A stretch of DNA of 6,092 bases from assembly GCA_020445005.1 (NCBI GenBank), contig JAGRHM010000590.1, forward strand, positions 1 to 6,092. The letters run 5' to 3'. The notes beneath the pieces were generated by a model, which saw only the letters and a list, made by a program, of their open reading frames with translations, did no database searches and was not told the origin of the DNA. The translations under genes were made by a program, and so were the position numbers. Shown piece after piece: positions 1 through 5,411 of the stretch. Within the stretch, counting starts at the first letter, position 1, and the number at the start of each line of letters is the position of its first letter. The stretch comes from Candidatus Competibacteraceae bacterium (GTDB lineage: Bacteria; Pseudomonadota; Gammaproteobacteria; Competibacterales; Competibacteraceae).

Positions 1-622
1 AGGCGTGGAAATTGAAGTAACAGGGATCATCCACCAGAACGGTGTCGCCCGGGTCCAGCAGAAAGCGGCAAATTAGGTCGATCGCCTGCGTCCCCGATTC
101 GGTGAGCATGATTTGTTCAGGAATAGCCTTGATGCTGGCGCTCGCCAATCGCCGGGAGAGAAGTTGACGTAACGCCGGGTGGCCCAGTGGCGTGGCGTAC
201 TCGGCCAGTTCCAGCGTGTCGGCCCGCGCGAGCGCACGCAGGGCACGACGCATCCCCGTCTCATATAACCAGTCGGCGGGTAACCAGCCACACCCCGGTT
301 TGAGTACGGTGGCGTCCGTCTCGAGCGACTGGCGCGATACCCATAGCGGATCAACTTCCCTGTCGAGCTTAGGGCCGATCTGCGTCAGCGTGAGCGGGGC
401 GACGGGTCCGGCCACATAGAACCCCGACCCTGGGCGCGAAACAATGACCCCTTCGGCCGTCAGTCGCTCATAGGCTTCAACCACGGTTGAAACCGAAACC
501 CGCATAGCTCGTGCCTGCGCACGTACGGAAGGCAAGCGTGTCCCCGGCAGGTCAGTACGGGAGGCGATCCGTGATTGGATTTCCGTCATCACCGCTTGGA
601 TTCGTGTGCTGCTCCGCTTCAC
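1..622 (-). CDS. MocR-family transcriptional regulator (GntR winged helix + class I/II aminotransferase-like domain), 3' end outside window
   Basis: I translated this frame by hand: 207 codons are present and stay open to the window edge. Residues about 7-72 form a GntR winged helix (LPGTRLPSVRAQARAMRVS, then the wing SRPGSGFYVAG). After a linker of about 40 residues, the aminotransferase-like fold begins near residue 108, with EYATPLGHPALRQLL (141-155) and TESGTQAIDLICRFLLDPGD (174-193) typical of the PLP-binding half. The PLP lysine lies in the missing C-terminal part. MocR proteins are usually 450-500 residues, so more than half is absent. I chose the GTG start at 622 because GAGGA (627-631) sits 4 bases upstream and the winged helix begins right after it. 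The gene is divergent from an EamA-type exporter, the usual arrangement for a MocR regulator and its target. The effector (PLP, an amino acid or an amine) cannot be told from sequence. Confidence 0.93.
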   Translation of the reverse strand, partial: MKRSSTRIQAVMTEIQSRIASRTDLPGTRLPSVRAQARAMRVSVSTVVEAYERLTAEGVIVSRPGSGFYVAGPVAPLTLTQIGPKLDREVDPLWVSRQSLETDATVLKPGCGWLPADWLYETGMRRALRALARADTLELAEYATPLGHPALRQLLSRRLASASIKAIPEQIMLTESGTQAIDLICRFLLDPGDTVLVDDPCYFNFHA

Positions 623-740
623 TTTTTCCTCAACCGTACTGTATTTATAGGCATAACAGTTTTTTTAATTGTATTTGATTGAACCTAGCTTGAACAGCCC
701 GTCGGTGCTCTACTGGAACCTGTCAACGAAGGAGCTCTCG
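623..740. promoter_or_regulatory. Divergent regulatory region of the MocR gene and EamA transporter, with direct repeats
   Basis: This is the only spacer from which both genes can be transcribed. It is AT-rich in its centre (640-680). Two exact TTGAAC copies (679-684 and 690-695) are 11 bp apart, one helical turn. Two tGTATTT copies (640-646 and 670-676) are 30 bp apart, about three turns. MocR regulators such as GabR and PdxR are known to bind direct repeats rather than palindromes, so these are candidate binding sites. A TATAAA reading leftward lies near 644-649, but neither direction has a convincing -35/-10 pair. Confidence 0.45.
729..734 (+). promoter_or_regulatory. Shine-Dalgarno AAGGAG that fixes the EamA transporter start
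   Basis: AAGGAG lies 6 bases before ATG 741. This is a near-ideal site and favours 741 over the TTG at 669, which would add 24 polar residues before the first membrane helix. Confidence 0.85.
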
Positions 741-1604
741 ATGGAAAAAATAACCAATGGCTGGATCAATGGATTGATCGGGGTGGCCATCTTCGCGGGA
801 TCGCTGCCGGCCACCCGTGTGGCGGTCGCTGACTTTGATCCGGTATTTCTGACCTGCGCACGAGCGACTCTTGCAACCTTGCCGGGCTTGGCGCTGCTGT
901 TACTGTTTCGACAACCGCGACCGAAGTCAGTGGATGTTCTCGCGCTCGCGGTCACCGCTCTTGGTGTTGTGGTCGGCTTTCCGCTATTGACCGCATTCGC
1001 GCTGCAACACGCCACGTCGGCCCATTCGATCGTCTTCGTGGGGCTGCTGCCGCTTTGCACAGCAATCTTTGCCGTACTTCGCGCTGGCGAACGTCCCCGA
1101 CCGGCGTTCTGGCTGTTTTCAGTGGTGGGATCCGCCTTTGTGGTCGGTTATGCGGCGATGAGTGGCATTGAAGCTTCCTTTCAAGGCGACTTGCTGATGC
1201 TGGCGGCCGTCATCGTGTGCGGCCTGGGATACGCGGAAGGTGCGCGCCTGTCCCGCACCCTGGGAGGATGGCAAGTCATTAGCTGGGCGCTGGTGCTGTC
1301 GCTGCCCATCATGTTACCGATCACGTTGCTGGCTATGCCCGTGTCGTTTGATCGTGTAGGTACGCCAGCGTGGCTCGGCCTTGCCTACGTCTCGTTGTTC
1401 AGCATGCTGCTCGGTTTCGTGTTTTGGTATCGTGGCTTGGCGCGGGGCGGCGTCGCCGCAGTCGGGCAACTTCAGTTACTCCAGCCCTTCATGGGGCTTA
1501 GCTTGGCCGCGCTGCTGCTCCACGAAAAAGTGAGCTGGACGATGCTGATCGTGACGCTGGCTGCGGTGATCTGCGTTGCAGGAGCGAGAAAGTATGCCAA
1601 TTGA
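741..1604 (+). CDS. EamA/DMT-superfamily transporter (probable small-molecule exporter)
   Basis: The protein has 287 residues, the usual length for the family, with about ten hydrophobic segments forming two EamA repeats of five helices. The first repeat starts at GWINGLIGVAIFAGSLPATR and the second near GDLLMLAAVIVCGLGYAEG. The segment YRGLARGGVAAVGQLQLLQP followed by LLLHEKVSW is the characteristic end of the second EamA repeat, with the conserved Glu before the last helix. It should sit in the inner membrane and export amino acids or related metabolites, as characterised EamA carriers do; the substrate cannot be read here. A strong ribosome binding site supports the ATG at 741. The gene is divergent from a MocR regulator that probably controls it. 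A longer reading from TTG 669 is possible but unlikely. Confidence 0.93.
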   Translation: MEKITNGWINGLIGVAIFAGSLPATRVAVADFDPVFLTCARATLATLPGLALLLLFRQPRPKSVDVLALAVTALGVVVGFPLLTAFALQHATSAHSIVFVGLLPLCTAIFAVLRAGERPRPAFWLFSVVGSAFVVGYAAMSGIEASFQGDLLMLAAVIVCGLGYAEGARLSRTLGGWQVISWALVLSLPIMLPITLLAMPVSFDRVGTPAWLGLAYVSLFSMLLGFVFWYRGLARGGVAAVGQLQLLQPFMGLSLAALLLHEKVSWTMLIVTLAAVICVAGARKYAN

Positions 1605-1651
1605 CTCCCTCTTCAGCCTAATGATCTCTAAAAATTGGTAGCCCTGCACAT

Positions 1652-1693
1652 GTAGTGATATAAAAATAAAATCAATTTATTATTGATCACTAC
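1652..1693. repeat. AT-rich inverted repeat in the convergent gap
   Basis: GTAGTGAT (1652-1659) is perfectly inverted as ATCACTAC (1686-1693). The loop is AT-only apart from one C and carries a second, overlapping inverted repeat ATCAA/TTGAT (1671-1675/1683-1687). Outer GGTAG/CTACC (1637-1641/1704-1708) could extend the structure, and a run of T follows at 1710-1714. It may end transcription between the two convergent genes or be a protein-binding site. The long loop makes a classic rho-independent terminator doubtful. Confidence 0.4.
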
Positions 1694-1733
1694 TTCTGTA
1701 AGACTACCCTTTTTCCAAAGCAGGATCATCATC

Positions 1734-1772
1734 GGGAGGAGTCATGCTCACTCCCTCCTGATTCTTCATTTT
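1734..1772 (+). terminator. Possible weak terminator downstream of the EamA gene
   Basis: GGGAGGAGT (1734-1742) can pair with ACTCCCTCC (1750-1758) with one bulged base and a 7-base loop, followed by a T-rich stretch around 1761-1772. The imperfect stem and interrupted T run keep this tentative. The rest of 1605-1813 shows no gene. Confidence 0.3.
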
Positions 1773-1813
1773 TCGGTCGGTCAGACCTAGAATCGTGCCG
1801 AAGACCGACTGAT

Positions 1814-3244
1814 TCAGCGGCCTCGTGATGCGCCGCCGGACTGCCCTTTACCCCTACCATGCCGACCGCCGCCAAACCCTCCTGGCCCCTGGCTTCCCGC
1901 AGATGGGTTTTTTTTGCCATTAACCGACGCAGGTGGGTTTGCCGTGGAGTCGTCGCGATGGGTCGCTGCGCTCAGATCCGGCGCGGTCGTTTGGCCTATC
2001 GGTTCATTGCGGTCGGATGGTGCTGCCCGATCTTGGCTATCTGGGGGGGTCGGTAGGCCACCGATGGTGGAGAGTTGGTCGAGATCGCTGACATTGCGGT
2101 GGGCGGGGCGAACAGCGGTGGGTGAGAAGCGCTGGCTAAGAGGGGTCGAGCCATGCGATCCAGCGCTGACAGAGCCTTTGATGGTGTCGGCGACGATGCG
2201 ATTTTTCCCCGCGAGATGGCCGGAAACGAGGACGAGCCGACCCTTGGCCAGCAAGCGGCTAGGGTCAGTATCGCTGATCTGGGTTTGCGGAGTGAGATCG
2301 ATATCAAAATTCGAAATCCTCAGCTTGAGCGGATCCTGATGCTCCAACACCAATCCTTCGGCGATCATTTGGACACCCTCTTCCAGCAACGACGGTAGCG
2401 GATCGATTTCGACCTCTCGCATTACCAATTGCCGGCCGTTCCATCGACCTCGCACCAACGCGTTTTCACCCACACTAGCCGACAGACGGCGATTCGTCGC
2501 GTGCAGTGGCAAACCCGAAAGATTCCAGGCTCCGGATGCCGTGCGCTGCAACGTACCGACAGCACTGTGTTCCTTAAGATGAGAAACCGGTTCAAGGCGG
2601 GTCGCATGGACGATGCCGTTCACATCGCGAAAACCAGAGACGCGCACCAAATTGTTTAATTGTAGCGCTCCGAGCGTCACCAGACCGTTTGGACGCGTGG
2701 TGTCATTGATGATGATGGGTTGATCCATCACGTAAAGCATTCCGTGGCGCGGATCGAGGCGGGTCACGGGTCCTTGCAGCGCGTCCAGAATGAAAATATG
2801 TCGTGCCGTCAGTCGCAATTCGGGGCCACTGGCGTCGATGGCGACAATCTGACCGAGCGCCAAAGCACGCAAGTGGACAGGGATACCATTGTGACGGAGG
2901 GTTGTGCTGGAGTCGAAATCAATTTCCAAACCGTTGACGCAGACGCTGCCGAAAGCGGTGATGGTTCCCATGATGCCGGTACCGCCGCTGCCCCCTGGCA
3001 TTTTGCCAGTACCGCCACTACCGCCCGGCATTTTGCCGGCGCTACCGCTGCCGCCCTGGGCCCAATGGCTGCGACCTTCGATTCCACCATGATCCAAGTC
3101 GTTGCTTGGTATTGGTTCAATGCAAGTCAGCTGCGCAGCCTGCGCGGCTGTCAGCCCGATACAGATCCCCAGAATCAGTAGCCATGCGGTGGTGACGAGA
3201 TAGAGGGGATGTATCGCGGATCGAAACCACTGATAACGGTTCAT
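1814..3244 (-). CDS. Secreted DUF5666 multi-domain protein with Gly-rich repeats
   Basis: The 476-residue protein begins with a basic N-terminus and a hydrophobic stretch (13-33) ending AAQA|AQ, a plausible signal peptidase I site, so it is probably exported. Residues 64-93 are three copies of a 10-residue unit (GGSGGTGKMP type). Four beta-rich DUF5666-like modules follow: about 93-153 (GTITAFGSVCVNGLEIDF is the classic opening), 158-218, 228-282 and 294-355. The tail (356-476) is low-complexity, ending in a Gly/Arg-rich segment from 455 (GGFGGGRHGRGKG). The start at 3244 overlaps the stop of the upstream DUF6502 gene as ATGA, with GAGGGA (3256-3261) 11 bases upstream, so translational coupling is likely. 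DUF5666 has no established function that I know of; the repeated small beta modules suggest an envelope or extracellular binding protein, which is inference. Cys41 does not sit in a lipobox. Confidence 0.85.
   Translation of the reverse strand: MNRYQWFRSAIHPLYLVTTAWLLILGICIGLTAAQAAQLTCIEPIPSNDLDHGGIEGRSHWAQGGSGSAGKMPGGSGGTGKMPGGSGGTGIMGTITAFGSVCVNGLEIDFDSSTTLRHNGIPVHLRALALGQIVAIDASGPELRLTARHIFILDALQGPVTRLDPRHGMLYVMDQPIIINDTTRPNGLVTLGALQLNNLVRVSGFRDVNGIVHATRLEPVSHLKEHSAVGTLQRTASGAWNLSGLPLHATNRRLSASVGENALVRGRWNGRQLVMREVEIDPLPSLLEEGVQMIAEGLVLEHQDPLKLRISNFDIDLTPQTQISDTDPSRLLAKGRLVLVSGHLAGKNRIVADTIKGSVSAGSHGSTPLSQRFSPTAVRPAHRNVSDLDQLSTIGGLPTPPDSQDRAAPSDRNEPIGQTTAPDLSAATHRDDSTANPPASVNGKKNPSAGSQGPGGFGGGRHGRGKGQSGGASRGR
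2966..3055 (-). repeat. Three tandem 30-bp repeats coding GGSGGTGKMP-type units
   Basis: The repeats encode GGSGSAGKMP, GGSGGTGKMP and GGSGGTGIMG (residues 64-93 of the DUF5666 protein). On the + strand GGCATTTTGCC recurs exactly 30 bp apart (2997-3007 and 3027-3037), each inside a small hairpin. The array forms a flexible linker between the signal peptide region and the first DUF5666 module, and its copy number could vary by slippage. Confidence 0.8.
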
Positions 3245-4080
3245 GATGATTCATTTCCCTCTGACGACGTCGGTTCACTGTAGAAATAAATGCCGTAAGT
3301 AAAGCGTTGTCGATTTTGCTCGGTCATGGCATCTCGTTCTTCCAACGCAATCGCCTTGCTGTTGATGAGTTGCAACGATTTCATGCCAAGCCGTTTGGAT
3401 AGCGCCTCAAGTTCCGAGATGCTTTCTAGCGACAAGGCGTCGTAATGGACGCTGCGCTCCAGTAGGGGGGGTGCTTCGCCGAGCAGATTGTGCACGGAAG
3501 CGGCAGCATGATCGTGCAGATTGTGGTTGAAATAAAAAACGATTTCATCGAAGCCGGGGCGTGGTACGAAACTGCCAGTGCTGAGTACCACTTCATCGCG
3601 CTCATTGAGCGTGGCGATTCCCAGGCGCAGCCATTCATCGAGCACGACGCGGGAGCGAATGTCTTTGCTGACGCTCGCCACCAGCGATTCAAAAGAAACG
3701 TCGGTACTCCCACTCGCCAATCGAGGCAACGGTCGCGGTTGGCCTTGTTGGTCGAGGTAAGGTGTTTTACCGATCCAGAGGCCGACCAGTTGCGCCCCGA
3801 AAGACACCGATTCGGGCGTTCGCCCTGCCGGGTCCGGTGGAATCTCGCGCAGGCGTTTCAGTTCCTTACGATGGATGCCGGTCAGTAGATGAAGGCGGCT
3901 GTCGCTGAGCGGAGTTTCAGGCAGAGAGAAATGACGGCGGGCCACATCGACGAATAGCGTTTTCAGTAGTTCCGAAAAAGCCGGGTAGGTAATGCCGTGT
4001 GCCAATGCGAGACGCACGATGGGTCTCAAGATGCGTCTCAGTGCGGCAGCCAGCGTGGAAGGCGGGGTGAGTGGCGTCAT
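3241..4080 (-). CDS. DUF6502 family protein, probable DNA-binding regulator
   Basis: The 279-residue soluble protein has no signal peptide or membrane segment. The N-terminal part (about 11-80, from ALRRILRPIVRLALAHGITY to SRLHLLTGIHRKELKRLRE) matches my recollection of the DUF6502 family. Residues 59-77 look like a helix-turn-helix: a helix, a turn at TGIH, then a basic recognition helix RKELKRLRE. The rest is a mixed domain with no catalytic motif I can name, and the last 10 residues are acidic/serine-rich. It is the first gene of a leftward operon with the DUF5666 gene (ATGA overlap) and is divergent from a small secreted protein gene. The spacer carries tandem palindromic operators, which suits a local regulator, possibly autoregulated; this role is inferred. 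No good Shine-Dalgarno precedes ATG 4080, but no better in-frame start was found. Confidence 0.82.
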   Translation of the reverse strand: MTPLTPPSTLAAALRRILRPIVRLALAHGITYPAFSELLKTLFVDVARRHFSLPETPLSDSRLHLLTGIHRKELKRLREIPPDPAGRTPESVSFGAQLVGLWIGKTPYLDQQGQPRPLPRLASGSTDVSFESLVASVSKDIRSRVVLDEWLRLGIATLNERDEVVLSTGSFVPRPGFDEIVFYFNHNLHDHAAASVHNLLGEAPPLLERSVHYDALSLESISELEALSKRLGMKSLQLINSKAIALEERDAMTEQNRQRFTYGIYFYSEPTSSEGNESS

Positions 4081-4087
4081 GATTCGG

Positions 4088-4103
4088 ATTGGTTGAAGCC
4101 AAT
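4088..4103. repeat. Small inverted repeat in the DUF6502 leader
   Basis: ATTGG (4088-4092) is inverted as CCAAT (4099-4103) around a 6-base loop, immediately upstream of the DUF6502 start codon where a ribosome binding site is expected. It could reduce initiation, or it may be chance. Confidence 0.25.
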
Positions 4104-4113
4104 GAATGAAGTG

Positions 4114-4161
4114 ATTATCCTACATTTTCTTGACGTGGGAAATTATCCCACTTAATATAAT
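4114..4161. promoter_or_regulatory. Divergent promoters: TTGACG/TATAAT rightward, TTTCCC/GATAAT leftward
   Basis: Rightward: TTGACG (4130-4135) and a perfect TATAAT (4156-4161) are separated by 20 bp, with the first operator palindrome filling the spacer; transcription would start near 4168. A 17-bp alternative uses TAATAT (4153-4158). Leftward: GATAAT (4114-4119 on the minus strand) has a weak TTTCCC 17 bp upstream, which falls inside the same operator. Any protein on the operator would therefore touch both promoters. These are pattern matches only. Confidence 0.5.
4135..4151. promoter_or_regulatory. Operator-like palindrome 1
   Basis: GTGGGAAATTATCCCAC has 6-bp inverted arms (GTGGGA/TCCCAC) around 5 bases. 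It lies between the -35 and -10 elements of the rightward promoter. The same 12-base core, GTGGGAAATT plus TCCC after one variable base, recurs 32 bp downstream. Confidence 0.65.
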
Positions 4162-4166
4162 TCTAC

Positions 4167-4183
4167 GTGGGAAATTTTCCCTC
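4167..4183. promoter_or_regulatory. Operator-like palindrome 2
   Basis: GTGGGAAATTTTCCCTC has a perfect GGGAAA-T-TTTCCC core (4169-4181). It starts 32 bp (three helical turns) after palindrome 1, on the predicted transcription start of the rightward gene. A third half-site, ATTATCCTAC at 4114-4123, resembles the right arm of palindrome 1 (ATTATCCCAC). Confidence 0.65.
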
Positions 4184-4213
4184 GATAAAAATGACCATTT
4201 GGAGTGATATGAC

Positions 4214-4756
4214 ATGAAAGCGCGTTATATTCCGGTATTGATCACGATTGGTTTGATGACTTGCGCGACCGCGCTGGCCCACGGCGGTCGTAATGGGGAT
4301 GGTACAAGCATATCGACGACTGCTACCATTCCCACCACGGCCGTCAGCATCGATGAAAGCGCGACCTGTCAAGGCGGCGGCACACGCGCCATTAGCGGTT
4401 CGTATGATCCAACGACAGGCGCTCTGGAAAGTACGGTCACTTACACCAATTGCATAGACCGGGATTCAACCCAGGACGGTTCCATAACCACGACGGGCAA
4501 TTTGATTCAGGATACCAGCGACAGCAATCTGTATACCTTGAGTCTGAGCACCACCACCGACATGAGTCGCACGAGAGGAACCGATGAAAACCAAATGACG
4601 TGCACGCGCACGACTGCTGGTACTTATGACTTAAGCGCACAAACCTTTACTGGAACGGTCACGCAAAAGGCGGACTGCGTTGAAGAGATGGTGGCTACCC
4701 AATACGGCGATATTGTACAGCAACTGCTGAGTGGGGGCATGGGTGGACGTCACTGA
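4214..4756 (+). CDS. Small secreted Thr/Ser-rich protein with four cysteines and an internal duplication
   Basis: I do not recognise a named family. The 180-residue product starts with a clear signal peptide (MKARYIPVLITIGLMTCATALA) and a likely cut after ALA at residue 22, leaving HGGRNGDG as the mature N-terminus, so it is probably periplasmic or secreted. The mature part is rich in Thr and Ser and looks beta-stranded. Four cysteines (52, 80, 130, 155) fit two disulfides. Residues 51-80 and 129-155 resemble each other: TC, then (S/A)G(S/T)YD, then a short turn, TVT and a closing Cys. The C-terminus GGMGGRH echoes the Gly/His/Arg tail of the DUF5666 protein. GGAG (4201-4204) 9 bases upstream supports ATG 4214. 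The gene is divergent from the DUF6502-DUF5666 operon and shares its operator region. Its function is unknown. Confidence 0.8.
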   Translation: MKARYIPVLITIGLMTCATALAHGGRNGDGTSISTTATIPTTAVSIDESATCQGGGTRAISGSYDPTTGALESTVTYTNCIDRDSTQDGSITTTGNLIQDTSDSNLYTLSLSTTTDMSRTRGTDENQMTCTRTTAGTYDLSAQTFTGTVTQKADCVEEMVATQYGDIVQQLLSGGMGGRH

Positions 4757-4956
4757 CGTTTATCTTGGAGCTGAGGATCTTACTCAATAGCTTAAGGTCA
4801 ACGACTAGCCTAAAGGCGGTAAACCATCCGACGTACGGTATTGAGGGTTGGGAATTCCAGATCCGTCGATCCATTGGCCAGAGTACCCGGAAAGCGTGAA
4901 TGTTGGCACTGGTGGCGAATTCTCCGATCGGCGCAACCGGCCTCCATCAGGCGCAA
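4757..4956. other. Intergenic stretch before the IS6 remnant, no gene seen
   Basis: No coding region or clear terminator is visible after the secreted protein gene. A tiny GCC-TAAA-GGC hairpin occurs near 4808-4818. The left end of the IS6 element should fall here, downstream of the transposase stop at 4957, but I could not identify a terminal inverted repeat with confidence. Confidence 0.5.
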
Positions 4957-5181
4957 TTAGGCGGCCAGAGAATAGAACTGATCTGCCGCCGATAGAACTT
5001 TCCCGTCGGCTAGAATCATCTGGCCCTTCTTGATCCTATGCATCAGTTCGATACCTTGAAGAATTTTTCGGGCGGAGCCGAAGAACTTGAACCCCAACAG
5101 GGACCGGATGATTCGTTTCACAGCCCGATGGTCCTGTTCCACCTGGTTATTCAAGTACTTGATTTGATGGACCTCGATGGC
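4957..5181 (-). pseudogene. IS6-family transposase, C-terminal remnant
   Basis: The frame encodes AAIEVHQIKYLNNQVEQDHR followed by AVKRIIRSLLGFKFFGSARK, ILQGIELMHRIKKGQM and SAADQFYSLAA before TAA. This is the highly conserved C-terminus of IS6-family DDE transposases. The Glu in VEQDHR is the last catalytic acid, with Lys/Arg 7-8 residues later. Full enzymes have about 230-240 residues; only about 74 are present. The helix-turn-helix and both catalytic Asp residues are missing. The open frame continues upstream to a possible ATG at 5364, but those 61 residues have no resemblance to IS6 transposases, so the 5' part was lost by deletion or replaced by other DNA. It cannot be active. The C-terminal end looks intact, so one IS end may survive just left of 4957. 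Confidence 0.88.
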
Positions 5182-5340
5182 GGCACCACGGCGGCAGAGC
5201 CGATCACCTCCCACAAAACCTTTTCGGTGCGCTTCCTGAGCGTCGCCCGGAACGGTTCGCTGGTATACGGCTACCGGGGGGAAATCTGGAGACGACCGGC
5301 AGGGAGCAAGGGATCCAGACGTGTACCGATCCGCATGACC
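5182..5340. other. Unidentified segment between IS6 and methylase remnants
   Basis: This stretch is open on both strands (a plus frame runs to TAG at 5341-5343 and a minus frame continues into the IS6 remnant), but no frame gives a protein I recognise. The abrupt loss of IS6 similarity at about 5181 marks a recombination junction. It may be a scrap of another element. Confidence 0.5.
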
Positions 5341-5373
5341 TAGAGTTCGCTGAGCGAGGGACAATTTTTCACC

Positions 5374-5411
5374 AGTAAAGAACCCCGCCGCTTGCGGCGG
5401 GGTTCTTTACT
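5374..5411. terminator. Perfect 18-bp hairpin, probable bidirectional terminator
   Basis: GTAAAGAACCCCGCCGC (5375-5391) and its exact reverse complement (5394-5410) flank TT; the outer A5374/T5411 also pairs. The GC-rich core with A-rich and T-rich flanks (AAAGAA...TTCTTT) is the form of a bidirectional rho-independent terminator, although the T tract is short and interrupted. It lies exactly where similarity to the methylase stops, so it may instead mark a junction or an inserted palindrome. Confidence 0.6.

Noticed and set aside
192..419. Plus-strand open frame opposite the MocR gene
   Set aside because: It is antisense to a clear GntR/aminotransferase reading and has Ser/Arg-rich, non-protein-like composition with no start signal.
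669..740. TTG start at 669 for the EamA transporter
   Set aside because: No ribosome binding site precedes it, while AAGGAG is well placed for ATG 741; the 24 extra residues are polar and absent from the family pattern.
710..1060. Minus-strand open frame opposite the EamA transporter
   Set aside because: It is a shadow of the well-supported transporter frame in GC-rich DNA, with no recognisable domain.
2966..3055. Short regular repeats as a CRISPR array
   Set aside because: The units are contiguous, in frame and without unique spacers; they encode a Gly-rich linker.
3122..3124. Lipoprotein signal at Cys41 of the DUF5666 protein
   Set aside because: The residues before the Cys are QLT, which do not fit a lipobox; AQA|AQ fits signal peptidase I better.
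1859..3181. Several plus-strand open frames opposite the DUF5666 gene
   Set aside because: All lie antisense to the DUF5666 protein, which has a signal peptide, coupled start and domain pattern; the plus frames show none.
3490..3888. Plus-strand 132-codon frame opposite the DUF6502 gene
   Set aside because: It is antisense to a gene with family-like sequence and an ATGA-coupled partner; it has no domain.
5038..5343. Plus-strand 101-codon frame over the IS6 remnant
   Set aside because: Its first half is antisense to conserved IS6 sequence; the second half is unrecognised and has no ribosome binding site.
5182..5345. Group II intron fragment
   Set aside because: I looked for domain V and GUGYG-like features and found nothing convincing.
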